A DNA stretch of 64,000 bases, from NCBI RefSeq assembly GCF_001039355.2, contig NW_019774624.1, positions 1,674,957 through 1,738,956 on the forward strand, in the 5' to 3' direction. The notes below the pieces were generated by a model. That model saw only the letters and a list, made by a program, of their open reading frames with translations, was not told the origin of the DNA and did not search any database. The stretch comes from Lingula anatina (Eukaryota; Brachiopoda; Lingulata; Lingulida; Lingulidae). The position numbers and the translations under genes are program-made. Of the stretch, positions 1 through 19,936 are shown in pieces (within the stretch, counting starts at the first letter, position 1; the number at the start of each line of letters is the position of its first letter).

Positions 1-884
1 CCTCGGCTTTCAGAGTGAGAGTGTTTAAGATCATTTTCCTGGATGATATATCCCATACAACCAACGTTTTTTTTTTCATCAAATTTGGTGAAACGGGACT
101 GTTGGCCAGCTTTGTGACATCACAGTTGTATCCGTAGTTCCACCAAGGCACTGCAACTACTTACGGTCTAAATGGTTATGATGACGAACTTACGAGGTTG
201 AGGAGATCGTCAGTTCTTCTCTTTTACATAATTGATTCATCTAATGATATGAAAATCCAAAATGCTTCGAAATCCAATGTAATTGATTATAGTCCATCCA
301 AGTCTTTTTTCAATATTTTTGTACGTCACAGTTGTAGCCTGTAGTGACAAAATAATGTTTTTTGACTGTTATTATAACGAATATCAGAGATATTGGAAGT
401 AGCCAACTGTTCCATGTTTAGATTTTAAAAAGTTATTTTATGGCACGGAAGAAATAAAGACGTATTCAGATTCAATTTGAATGGAATATACTACTCCCAT
501 TTCATAGTGATGAAAATAAAGGTGATGGCTAGAGATCATGGTAAAATAGTTCTAGGTGTTAGCAAGCTTTGTGACGTCACAGTTGCACCCAGTAGTAGCG
601 CATGTCTGAAAAAATGTTCAAAGGATTTATAATAGCAGGTACGCGAGATGGCTGGGGTAACGAATTATTCTATTCAAAATAAATAATTGATTGCTTGATA
701 AGCTTTTGTTTTTCAAGAAAGACATCTTGAAACGATACTTCAGATTTAGATTATTTTCCTTTTCCATATTAGCGTGCGTGTGGTATTCTCGCACATTGTG
801 ACGTCACATTCATTCAACCGCAACCCAAACTTTGGACAGGTTGAGTACTAACAGAGAGTTTGTTTTATCAACTGCGATTTTAAA
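1..884 (+). promoter_or_regulatory. Upstream region with CRE palindromes in a degenerate ~230-bp repeat
   Basis: No coding exon is visible here. A motif built around TGACGTCACAGTTG recurs four times: at about 114-128 (TGACATCA variant), 321-333, 571-585 and 798-808, spaced 206, 251 and 227 bp apart. The flanks of the second and third copies also align weakly, so this looks like an old tandem repeat. Perfect TGACGTCA palindromes, the consensus cAMP-response element, lie at 572-579 and 799-806. The second is 79 bp upstream of the ATG at 885. Use as a promoter is inference. Confidence 0.45.
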
Positions 885-1643
885 ATGAGCAACTTGAACG
901 ATTATATTTCTAAATATTTAGCTGAAAAGTAAGTACATAATTGTTTTTAAATATTCAGTTCAGCTTACCTTCTGTAAATATACAACATTAGGTCTAAATG
1001 CGCACTGAAAACCTTATCAACAACTTTGCAAGGCGCAATATTTGATAACATGTAAATAACATCAATATAATAAGTCACATCGATATCATTTTAAACATAT
1101 GATCTGGTAGGTATAGTCTTTAATTTATCATTCAGTAGGGATAGGGTTGGAAGATCAAGATTCCCTGGCATCGTGGATGATCAACGGAGAACCCCTCCCA
1201 CTATGCCTATGTCCACACGTGGTCCAGCTCTTCAGGGTTTACCATGTATTTCCCCTTTGAATCACCACCCTCACCGCCCTAGCAATCCGCGCCCCCAACC
1301 ACTACCACCATTGGGTCACCCAGTCACTCCAGGGGACACCGAGGTGAGGCCACAGCGTGGATCTCACCGTCCTGAGGGCGCCCAGCGTTCCTTCAATGCA
1401 GGACACAGGGCGACCGCCATGCGCACTCTCGGGGAGCACTGTGACTTCTTTCGGGGGAGGAACGGTCAACCAAGAGCGCTACATCAAGCACAGGGATTTG
1501 TGAGCAGACATCCAGTTCCCCGCCAGGACCCATTTCTGAGCCTCCAGAGAGCGCCCAAAGCGCCTCCTCCCGCACTGGTGAAGAATCTGCGTGCTAGCGC
1601 TGGAAAGACCAATTCTCACCACAGGACTCAGAGGAGGCCCTAA
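885..1643 (+). CDS. Two-exon gene, unrecognised basic Pro/Arg-rich protein
   Basis: I do not recognise this protein. Exon 1 is 885-928 (ATG, 14 codons plus 2 nt, donor GTAAGT). Exon 2 is 1136-1643 (acceptor TTCAG, stop TAA). The splice keeps the frame and gives 183 residues. The N-terminus MSNLNDYISKYLAEN looks like a short amphipathic helix. It is followed by an Arg-rich stretch (RDRVGRSRFPG) and then a low-complexity, Pro/His/Arg-rich, probably disordered body ending in HHRTQRRP. Exon 2 is clearly more GC-rich than its surroundings, and its open frame would be unlikely by chance. A possible AATAAA lies near 1779. The upstream CRE palindromes suit a cAMP-responsive or germline gene, but that is speculation. 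It could also be a fast-evolving lineage-specific gene. Confidence 0.55.
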
Positions 1644-3337
1644 ACAACCTTGTATGACATATACCCTATTTCAGGGCCTCGGATAGATTTTTTTACTAGA
1701 TATTCACAGATATGTCCCTAGATAAACGATGGTAATTTTCTGCATATATAGTGTTAGAGTTACAGAAATGTACACATAATAAAATCTGCGCCCCTTGGTA
1801 GAGGATACGTATGACTTGGGTGCAACTGCATAGCCCTAGCAACGCCAGCTATTAAGATACAATAATGAGATGCCTAGGACACAAGGCATCATGTTTGCTG
1901 TACATCAAAGTTAATAACATCAACTGCCAGCACGGCAGCAGCTAGAAGAAGGGTTTAAGGTAGTCCTTGCTATTTCTAATGTTGACATTGGAGTCGCCTA
2001 GGGCACCATTTGATTATATCAGCAGTCGTAAGAAAGCCCCATGACATAGGAGTAAACGTAAGGAAAAGCGTGGTCATGACATTTTTTTTCAAATAAACCC
2101 GACAAGAAGATGGCACATTTTGTTGAACGCAATTTACTGGTAGTTGGCCTATATGGCATGGCGCCATATACTCAGTAGTACAGGGGTAGATATACCCGGT
2201 AGCCTAAGCTACTGTCCTTGCTGATTCAAATTAATTCAAGTTGGATTTAACTGTAGTGAATTTTAAAAGTATCCATTTGCTTAACATATTTGCTTTGCAT
2301 ATTCGTTGTTATATTAACCTTAGCGACCGTTGTATATAAAATGATTTTAGATTTCAAAGTTATCATTGAATGAAAAGAGTCTGTCGAAAATTACTTGTCT
2401 AGAAGAAAGCAAAGGGATCATCGGCGGTTAATTCGTCTCTTTGTGCGTTTGGTTATCATTTTATTCATACATTAATTCAAATGGTTTTATTTTAGAAGTG
2501 CTATTTTAAAAAGTATAATTTCTGTGCTATTTTGTATTGCCGTATGCCACACTTGGCAGTTTGTGTCTCAACTCTCGCAATCGACTTTTACTCAATAGCC
2601 AGCACTACTGTCGTCGCCCCGTCACTCCTAACACAATTACCTGTTGGGTTTTTATGAGCAGGTGAAAGCGATGCGATATTTAAAATATATTCTCCGAATA
2701 TATTGATTTATTGATTGTCCAGTCTCCAATTTAACCAGAAGGCAAAAGGATTACAGATAACAAAACCTGTGTTAGAGCACTGGATGACCTTAGACCGATT
2801 ATTGCTGCTGAATTTAGTGAAATTATTATTAGGGGCATTTTCAATTTGCCTCAGAACGTCTTTGTCGCGTTTTACTGCACTAGGAACAAACCCATCACTT
2901 TGGTTTGAGAAAAAATATAGGATGATTCTTTAACATTACAATTTATAAAGTAAGTAACATAAAGGCACTTTTAATAAATAAACCAAAATATTAAAACCTT
3001 CATTTTCTTAAGTCATTTTTTCTGGTCAAATGATATCAATCTTTTATAAAACGGGAAATCACTGACACAGACCATTTTCCCCAGGAAGACCAAAAACTAT
3101 TTTATTTAAAATGAAAGGCAGTAATAAATGCATATAATTATGCACCATAATACATGGTAAATTTTTTGTCTTGAACACAAAAAATTCAACTCCTGCATAG
3201 TTTTTAATATAATCTGTATAAAATCAACATAGACTCAATATTAATTTAGCCATCTACCTTGAGTGGAAGCATACAGCAGATTTCACTCTACATGATTCAG
3301 GCCTTAATCTGTGATTGAAAGCAATCCTCTTAAGCTG

Positions 3338-3577
3338 TGTCCACATCCAAGTTGATCTGTGGACTAACTGATCTGTGGATCAAATATGGTGCACACTTGA
3401 AAGTACACCGCATAATTCCCTAATGAATTCTTGGCCTCTGTAGCATGCCGCCCCTATAAGGGCAGAGCAATTCACTCTTTAAATCATTAGGGGATTCCAT
3501 GGCATGCTTGCTAGTGGGTCACACCATACTTGATCCGAGTATCAGTTAGTTCGTGGATCAACAGGTGCTTGTGGGAG
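3338..3577. mobile_element. Degenerate inverted-repeat (MITE-like) element
   Basis: The left arm from about 3340 (TCCACATCCAAGTTGATC, then CTAACTGAT, GGATCAAATATGGTG) reappears as a reverse complement in the right arm ending about 3577 (TTGATCCACGAACTAACTGA, GGATCAAGTATGGTG). Arms are about 70-80 bp with several mismatches, and the loop includes GCATGCC near the centre. No clear target-site duplication is seen. It is probably an old non-autonomous DNA transposon. Confidence 0.5.
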
Positions 3578-4142
3578 AATGTTTCTCTACAAACTATGTG
3601 AAACATATAAGGATACTATCACAAGTAATTAAACTGACTCTGACATACTAATATAATAATATTCCAATTTTCCAAATAATATGGCTAAACATTTGCAATA
3701 TATATGTAATGATCTATAAATTTCATTGTCAATATTCACATACAAAAATATACCCACCCTATATAAAAGTAAATTTCATAATGGCTTAATTATTGCTGAT
3801 TATTAGCACCATTTGATTAATTATTATCAAAATCACCTATATTCATCATGATACTATACAATGAAGGTAGAGCAAGTATACGAACAGTATTTTTTTCAAG
3901 AAAAGTTGCATTTGGTATCTTTGTGTAAAGAAGTAAATAAGTCTGGTCCAACTTAGTTCTGATGTGAACAGACATTCCAACAAGGTCTATAAATACTTGT
4001 CACTCTAACTGAGATGGGTTATACTGAGTTAGATTACTACAGGAAGCCATTCTAATGGCTCAGAGGTAGGCTTACCTCAATGACCCTGCCAGTGAATAGG
4101 GACTAGATCTGCTCTCGGTCGTGAGATCACCATAATTAGACT

Positions 4143-4314
4143 CTGGGGTAGGGATAACACTCGCCAATTTAGCCAAATGCTAAAACTTACTTAAATTTGC
4201 TAAAGACAAAGGGCTTGATTTGGCATGTTTTAGTCAAATTATAACCATTTTGATAACAAATTGACAAAAAATGGTGATTTGGCTAACCAAAAGAAATTGA
4301 TAGCGCTACCCCAG
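4143..4314. mobile_element. Short TIR element with 5-bp target duplication AGACT
   Basis: A 172-bp element begins CTGGGGTAG and ends CTACCCCAG. It is flanked on both sides by AGACT (4138-4142 and 4315-4319). Sub-terminal sequence is also inverted (TAGCCAAAT versus ATTTGGCTA). It has no coding capacity. Size and 5-bp duplication match the elements at 12488, 25874 and 59786, so these are treated as one broad class. Confidence 0.65.
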
Positions 4315-5397
4315 AGACTGCCTAGGCCTGCTAAATTGGACTGACCCAACTTGACTTGAAATACGACTTAAACCACCCTCAACAGACTCTTGACCAAGAA
4401 ATACTTATATACTGGCATTTGATATTGAGCAGTTATCTCTAAGTTAAAATAATTTGACCCCTTATCCACTCATCTTGTAACCAATATAAATGCAGACTTA
4501 CTGACAATTATGGTATGAAAATCCATTAGTTTTAATGTTGATGGATTAGTGGTCATCATACCAGTAAATACAGTATGTATTCATACTGTTTTAAACAATC
4601 TACAGTATTATTCCATCATTCAATTTAATATGTGTTTATCTTTTAATTACATAAACCTACTTTCTGGCATATGATCAGCTTGCTAGAACTTTCACACTCT
4701 TCATTACCAGCAAAATATAACTTTGGGCAAATGTAATCAATTTCGTTTTTTTCTTAAGTACTAACTGTACATACTTTAGCAGATCTAAGCCCAAGTTACA
4801 ATGATTTGAAAGTCCCTGATTCTTAGATATCCACATTATCTAAATATGTAATCTACCAGTATAATCTTTTACAGAGTAGTATTATGGAGTATAGTACAAA
4901 TTTACAAAATACTCAGTGCGCAAGTTCTGTTAAATGTGCTCGTGATGTATGTTTTTGATTAGAATGTATTTGCACTTATCATATACCTTGATTAAATACA
5001 GATAAAATAGAGAATAATACTTAAAAAGAAAACAAAAGTACTGACTAATTATCTCTTTTACAGGTAAACACAACAACTCCTCTTACCCTTAACATCAAAT
5101 TACCATCTTATCATTAACAACAATGACAAACACTTACAAGTTAGGATAAAAAAGTCATTTTGCTGACCTTAAAGTACATTTTGATTCGTAATTAACACCT
5201 TTCAATCCTCAGATGCTATTTATGGAATTCAAAGTTTCTGAGCTGAACTCAAGTATTGCCTTAACACCTTGAGTACATTGGTTTTGGCATCAATTACTTA
5301 ATCTAATAAAGCAAAAATAAAGAAGCACTGCATAAAATATTTTGTGTTGAAAGTTGAAAATATATTTTGAGATACTTCCTTCAGTCAAAATGCAGAC

Positions 5398-13978
<8,581 letters not shown>

Positions 13979-14061
13979 TTCGGCACCTATCTGAAAGCGG
14001 AAGTTGCTGGGCACCTGTCAAGCTGTGGACTTCCTGCACATGCTCAGAACGAGCATCCAGC
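13979..14061. promoter_or_regulatory. Bidirectional AGXT2/ENTR1 promoter region
   Basis: Only 83 bp separate the two divergent start codons. The interval carries ETS-type sites GCGGAAGT (13997-14004) and ACTTCCTG (14029-14036) and no TATA box. ETS/GABP sites are common in bidirectional promoters of conserved genes. That they act here is inference. Transcription starts may lie in the opposite gene's 5' UTR. The second copy is 30459-30541. Confidence 0.6.
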
Positions 14062-17000
14062 ATGGCGGAAGGAGGCAAGGACGACGAAGACAATCCCTTT
14101 TCATTTAAGAAATTCGTGAAGAAATCTAAAGCAGGGAGCTCTAGTAATAATCCTAGAGGCCATGACGAAGAGGACTTCGATATATTTGATGTTCCCGATG
14201 TTCCTTTATCTACCGAAAGTCATAAAAGCAAGAAAAATCAACATGTTGGTGGGTGGACCTGAAAAGTGAAATTCACAACATTGTATTTTTAAACTGATCA
14301 GCTGACTATGTGTACACTACTTGATAAACTTTGATGACAGTCATTTTTATTTAAGTCATTGATGTGAAATGTCTCCTTGATATACGGCGTTATACTTTAA
14401 TATATTTAATTGTCGATTGATTATTATGATTATTTCAATTTTGTGGAATATCCATCATAACCAAGACGATGATGTTCCCTTTTTATTTTTGAGAGAATTT
14501 TCGTACAAGAATAAATACTTAATTTCATGAGTTATGAAGGAATGAGATATCGACGTAAGGTACTTTTATTTGAAAGTTTTATCATTTTTCAAGATCTGAA
14601 TTGGGGAAAAATAAGTAGCTTTGTAGGATATGTGGTCAAAGGTAATGTGGCTACGGGCATTTTCAGACGTGCATATAGTATATCTTTAAGTATTGTGTAG
14701 ATTATAAAGAAAGTTGGTTTGTTATGTTACAGAAACAACATATATATTTTACTTTGAAGTGCATACTTGTGGTATAGTATGTATTTAGGAGGCAGACCAT
14801 ATCATACAGTTACTTTTTCCTTATGTTTTATGTTTGTTTGTTTTTTACTGGAAATGTTTTTAATTTTTCAGATAAGACAAAGAAAAAAGATGATGAGGGA
14901 AACCCATTTTCCTTCAAGAAATTCCTTCAGGGTCAGAGTTCATCCTCAAGGCCAAATACACGGAGTGACTCAAGTGGAAACTTTAGTTCAGTGCCACCAG
15001 ATGTCGCTAGCGATTTACCAGACTTTGTGCAAGATCAATTTGATAGACAGAGATTAAGAGACAGACCTGGCAGGGACTTAGAGTTACCAGACTTTGCCTT
15101 GGATACCAGTGTGACAAATGCTATTAATTTACCTAGTCCTAATATAGACCACGGCAGTGGCACTAACAGTAATCCAACAATCCCATTGGATATAGATCCA
15201 GTTATTCCATTGGATATTAATCCACCAATAGACAGGGTTCCAGTCAATGGGCATGTGCATGCTGCAGAGACAGGTGCCTCAGGGGGCATAAGTAATGACT
15301 TAATTTTGGGAAATTCTCCCAGAAAAGCTGCTTTACCAGACTTCTTATCGGACAGTGCTCTTGGTGGAAGCCCCCCATTTGGTGGGGACTGGACTACAGA
15401 AGGCTTACCCAATGGAGACAGTATAGCATATCATGTTACTAGTGGAAGTCTAGAGTTAGAAGTTAGGAGGGTGGGTAACTCTCTCAAAGTTTTGGATTTA
15501 TTATAATAGATATTGAATTCAGAAATTGGAATTTTAGAACTTTAAGTGAAAAAGATACAGCAGTGGTAGAGTCATGAATGAAAATTGCTCACTGTGCCTG
15601 ATTTTTTATGTGCTTAAAGCCTGCCTCACATTTGAACAGCTTTAGCTTGCATTTTAGATAATACTGCTGAAATCTAGGATGTATGCTTTTGATGAACTTT
15701 AAGATTTTCTTTTGTTGTTGCTTTAACACTTGCTCTTGTTGTAGTTTTGTCACATGTCATATCTTCATTTTGTTTTCAGCTCCAACAGGAGAATGCTGCT
15801 CTCAGACAACAACTGGAGGATGCCAGACAACAGGCAGAGGTTGAGTCAAGAAGGTAATCATTTTTATGTTATATCCATAGTTTTACCCTTGTCATATCTG
15901 CATGATTTCTTACATTGTGCAGTAGGCTGTAGAATCAGAAAATATGTTTCGAGTAACACAAGGAGTAAATTTGCATGAATTTCATGAGTTTCAGTTTATA
16001 CATTGCCAAAAAATGTTGCACATAATGTGTTCAAGATAAACAAGAATTTGACTAATAAGAAAATTTACTGTATATGTCAAATTCAGTTGGTATTTGGCTT
16101 TGGTAGTTAATAGTACGCGTTGAACTTGGCCTAAACTGATTACCAACATATTGTTTGTTATACTTGAAAAATAAAAGTTTGCGATCTTTTGTCAGCACAG
16201 TTTTGGGAATCTTATAATTTGATGGCAAAATATGATTTTGAAATAAGTAGTTAAAATTTTTTATGATTATACCTTTAAAGTTTGTTCTTATTAAGAATAA
16301 AGTGAGGTTTTCATCAAGTTGCTTTCGTCATGTTAATGAAATAGAGGTGTCAGTTTGGCATGCAAATCTTTGTATTTCATTCTTTTGATTATTAGTTGAA
16401 TATATTTCTTAATAACTACCTTGATTTTACAGAGTTGCCAAAATTTTGAAAGAAAAAGAAGCCACACAGAAACGTGAGAGTGAGGAGACAGCTGCTTTGG
16501 AGAAAATGGTACAACAAGTGGAGGCCAATCTTGAAACTACAACAGTAAGAAAGTGATATGTTTGTGAGATTTATGAAACAAAAGGATAAAGTAGATGTAT
16601 CTTCATTTAAAATAAGCAGATATATTTAATCAGTATTACTTTTAACAGTTGATAATCAGAGTTTAAATTAAATTTGCTAACTTCAAATATGAACGAAGGT
16701 CATAAAATAGGCTTGGGATTTCATGGTTTGGTCAGTGATAACCAAATGTTATGGTTGATTATTAATGATGCAATTTGTGTTGTTAATAATAATAATATTA
16801 CTCATTGGCACTTGATTTTCTCTGAATCTCCTTTTTACAGCAAAGAGCTGTGCGGGCAGAGAGTAAAGTGGCCAGTTTAAAGCAAGACTTCAAAAATTTA
16901 CAGGTAAAATGTCTCATTTTAACTCGAATACTGTAGGAAATAAAACGTGCCTCACAATATGTCAGTGGTTTTAACACTTCTGCACAATAATACTAGGATC

Positions 17001-17743
17001 TTAAAAGATGAATTTTTTTCTGAAGAGAATAAATGACTTTTTACGTATGAAGCTGAGAGATGCTGGAAAAAAGCTATTTCACCAAAATTTTATTTTACAA
17101 AAACCTCTGTTATTCAGGGTCAGATCTCATCGTTAACAGCAGAGAACACAGCTCTGCGGTCAGGGGACAATTTACATGGTGCAATGAGAGAAAAAGCCAG
17201 ATATGCCTCAGAACAAATTAAAGCTGCTGCTACCAATGCTGAACTTTCACTTAAGTAAGTGCTTTTTAGGAGTTTTAAATTTATTGAAGTGCAGGTAAAT
17301 GTGAAGAAGACAATGTTTTTGTATCAAAAAAGTTTTTTTTTTTTACTTGGATAAAAATTTGACATGATCATTGTTAAAATTGTGTGATGTAGAATAGCTG
17401 AAATAAAAATAAACAGAACTTAATGCCCATAAATTTTGAATAGAAAACTATGCCAAATTATGGTGTTGGTAATTGTTGGAAATCATCTCAGGAACAAAGG
17501 CATAGCATCTCAATATAGAATATCAACATTTCAAACTTTAAATTTGTATGTTATTGTATTAGGAGTGTTGCTAATATGTGTGTATGATGATATTGACCAA
17601 CTCATCCTTTCAGGCACCTTTTGGGTGGTGTAGATTCTATGAAACTGGTCGCCAACATGTTGGCACATATCGACATGGTAACAGAACAGCCACCTACAGG
17701 CGACTCTGCTCAGGGACATCATAATCCAGGCACTGGCGAATAG
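14062..17743 (+). CDS. ENTR1: Endosome-associated trafficking regulator 1 (first copy, complete)
   Basis: ENTR1 (SDCCAG3) is an endosomal adaptor linked to receptor recycling, cilium length and cytokinesis. Exons: 14062-14248, 14872-15470, 15780-15853, 16433-16544, 16841-16903, 17118-17254, 17614-17743. All have GT/AG borders and joined phases give 433 residues. Two copies of the family's NPFSFKKF motif are visible: residues 11-18 (DEDNPFSFKKF) and one just after the exon 1/2 join (DEGNPFSFKKF). The middle is Asp/Pro/Ser-rich and probably disordered, with repeated LPDF motifs. From residue 263 a coiled coil runs through exons 3-6 (LQQENAALRQQLEDARQQAE onward). The C-terminus (HLLGGVDSMKLVANMLAHID) is the conserved tail. 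It shares a promoter with AGXT2. Differences from the second copy include Ser28 (Arg there) and Phe in QDFKNLQ (Val there). A stray extra copy of its last exon lies at 19665-19936. Confidence 0.9.
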
Positions 17744-18535
17744 TGCTGAACACAGTGCAGTGTCTTAACAGTATAGATGACAGATTGAGGAGGTGTTAAC
17801 TCTCAGAAGTTTCTTTTTTATTAGGGAACTGGAAAAGAAATATACTGGGGGAGGGGCTGAGAAGGCAATAATCTGTTTTTATGGATGATGCTGTTTTGTT
17901 TATGAAATCAAAATTATTCCCAGGCAGACTTTCAATATTTCAATTTTATGGTTTAAGTTTGTCACACTGCTGTAATGTGATATTACAATCTTGGTATGTT
18001 TTTTTTTCTTTTTTTCTTTTTTAAGCAGGGCTAATATGATTTAGAAATAACTACAGTCTGAATGTGGAGGCAAATGTAGAATGATACTCTTGGTGCTGAT
18101 GACAAGTTGATTTTGAGATTTCTTTCTGTTTTGTCCTTCAGGTTTTCCTTAAATTTAACACTGAATTGATTACAAAGTGACTTGACAGATACCCGACTCA
18201 TTACCATCATCTTGTTGTTTAAAATTTATTCATACTGTACAACTGAGATATTGGGCAATGCACAACTGTGAAATCAAGCCATTTACCTTGAATAGCTTGA
18301 AATTTTTGCATCACAATTTTTACCATTTTGGTCTTTCCTACTTTCTTGTAAAGTTTGTCAAAAGTGTGGACATTGCATGCAGAGTTGGCTTAATTTTCCC
18401 TTTAAAAATGTTTGTATGATTTAAAAGTATTGAAAACTTGTCAGCTCTCATGTTTTTACGCTTCCATGAAGTCATAAGTATCAAGATTATTTATATTTTA
18501 AGAATCGTCAGACTTAAATAAGAATGCTGAATAAA
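17744..18535 (+). other. ENTR1 3' UTR (inferred)
   Basis: Non-coding sequence from the ENTR1 stop to an AATAAA at 18530-18535. Its 3' boundary is inferred from that hexamer and is conserved in the second block. Confidence 0.5.
18530..18535 (+). terminator. Candidate polyadenylation signal of ENTR1
   Basis: AATAAA about 790 bp after the ENTR1 stop codon, kept in the second copy (near 35081). No cleavage evidence can be seen from sequence. Confidence 0.4.
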
Positions 18536-19056
18536 GATATTATTTACAGAAATGATTTTTTATGTTATACCATTTTAGTTTAAAGTACAGCAGTCACTTG
18601 GATATCCATCCATGAGAATGACTACATGAAATTTTCAAAAAGAAGCAATCAAACAAGGCAGATAGGCTCTAAATGGACAGATCTATATGTCAAATCTGAC
18701 AGAAGCAGTAAAATTAAAACGTTACTTCAGTTGCACACCTGGAAAATGTCAATTTGTGAAAAAATATTAATTCACGAAAAAAAAAAATTCCAGAAAAAAA
18801 TCCAATAATATTTGTTTTCATTACTTAAAGAAAAAATCCATTTCAGTTACGTTTTTGAACTTGAGTCCTTTTAACCATTTGTTCAAGTGTGAGAACAAAT
18901 AGTAAAACCATTTTCCTTTCAGTGTGTTTGTGAGTAAAATTTCAGGAAAGAGAATGGTGAAGACCGACAACGTCTGTCCATAATGGAAATGTATTTGCAA
19001 GGTATATAGCGGATAGCACACAGGGCAACCAGTGCAGTACAGGAGATTCTGAGTAA

Positions 19057-19313
19057 GGCTTCGTTCACATGCAATGTCTATTTTCTAAATTCTATTTTCT
19101 ATTCGCGCTATCTTATGATCACGGTCTGTGCACTCAATATCCCGCCGCGTAATTACTGGCAGCGCGAGCCAGTTACTTATAGTAACTTATAGTAACTGGC
19201 TCGCGCTGCCAGTAATTACGCGGCGGGATATTCAGTGCACAGACCGTGATCATGAGACATGCCGCAAATAGAAAATAGAATTTAGAAAATAGACATTGCA
19301 TGTGAACGAAGCC
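19057..19313. mobile_element. 257-bp near-perfect palindromic MITE, TAA duplication, absent from second block
   Basis: Arms of about 128 bp are almost perfect reverse complements, starting GGCTTCGTTCACATGCAATG and ending with its complement. TAA flanks both sides (19054-19056, 19314-19316). The second block has the uninterrupted site GAGTAACTGTC (about 35617-35627), so this is a polymorphic insertion. A diverged relative with TTA flanks is at 57320-57560. Both contain GATCACGGTCTGTGC and CGGCG..GTAATTACG-type cores. The TAA/TTA duplication fits PIF/Harbinger MITEs. Confidence 0.88.
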
Positions 19314-19664
19314 TAACTGTCACCCCTACCAAATAACATAGACTTTTTGGACAAAGGTTGTTTGCAGAGATCTTGCAAGTGAAAAGATACAATACCGACA
19401 CAGATTTATCATTCGAACATTATTATGAATATGCACAGCAAAAGTTACAGAACAATTTTAGAATTAAATAAGCAAAAATAATAAATATTTTAAACAATAA
19501 AAAATACATAAATAAACAAACATATTGTTATATAAATACACTTACAGAGATAAAATCGGGAGCCGATTCAAGATGTTTAAAGGATGAGAGAAATTTCAGT
19601 CATTTTTTTACTTCTCCATTCCGCCAAATACATACATTTAGAATCTGATATATAATTTTTTACC

Positions 19665-19936
19665 TACTCTTCCTTTCAGCCACCTTTTGGGTGGTGTAGA
19701 TTCTATGAAACTGGTCGCCAACATGTTGGCACATATCGACATGGTAACAGAACAGCCACCTACAGGCGACTCTGCTCAGGGACATCATAATCCAGGCACT
19801 GGCGAATAGTGCTGAACACAGTGCAGTGTCTTAACAGTATAGATGACAGATTGAGGAGGTGTTAACTCTCAGAAGTTTCTTTTTTATTAGGGAACTGGAA
19901 AAGAAATCTACCGGGGAAGGGGCTGAGAAGGCAATA
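19665..19936 (+). pseudogene. Duplicated ENTR1 terminal exon, first block only
   Basis: A 272-bp copy of 17597-17868: polypyrimidine tract, acceptor CCTTTCAG, the whole last coding exon with its stop (TAG at about 19807-19809) and early 3' UTR. Its first codon differs (Asn for Lys) because the exon starts CCACC instead of GCACC. The second block lacks it and reads straight through TTTTTACC|AAAGATTG. The copied acceptor flank (CCTACTC) resembles the second block's version more than its own neighbour. It keeps intron sequence and has no poly(A), so it is a DNA-level duplication, not a retrocopy. It lies beyond the ENTR1 poly(A) signal, so it is probably silent. Confidence 0.85.

Larger units (their letters stand above)
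1644..5397. other. Intergenic and AGXT2 3' flank
   Basis: No supported exon is seen. The small ORFs (for example near 1976-2167 and 2715-2933) start at non-ATG codons, lack splice context and match nothing recognised. The stretch holds an inverted-repeat element at about 3338-3577 and a short transposon at 4143-4314. The lower part should include the AGXT2 3' UTR, since AGXT2 stops at 5398 on the minus strand. Its polyadenylation site could not be fixed. Confidence 0.5.

Noticed and set aside
2715-2933. 72-codon plus-strand ORF
   Set aside because: Non-ATG start, no splice context, AT-rich, nothing recognised.
15035-15412. 125-codon minus-strand ORF opposite ENTR1 exon 2 (also at 31526-31903)
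   Set aside because: A mirror of the real coding exon on the plus strand. Its conservation follows from ENTR1.
19665-19936. Retrocopy (processed pseudogene) of ENTR1
   Set aside because: It keeps the intronic polypyrimidine tract and acceptor, has only the last exon and no poly(A). It is a DNA-level duplication.
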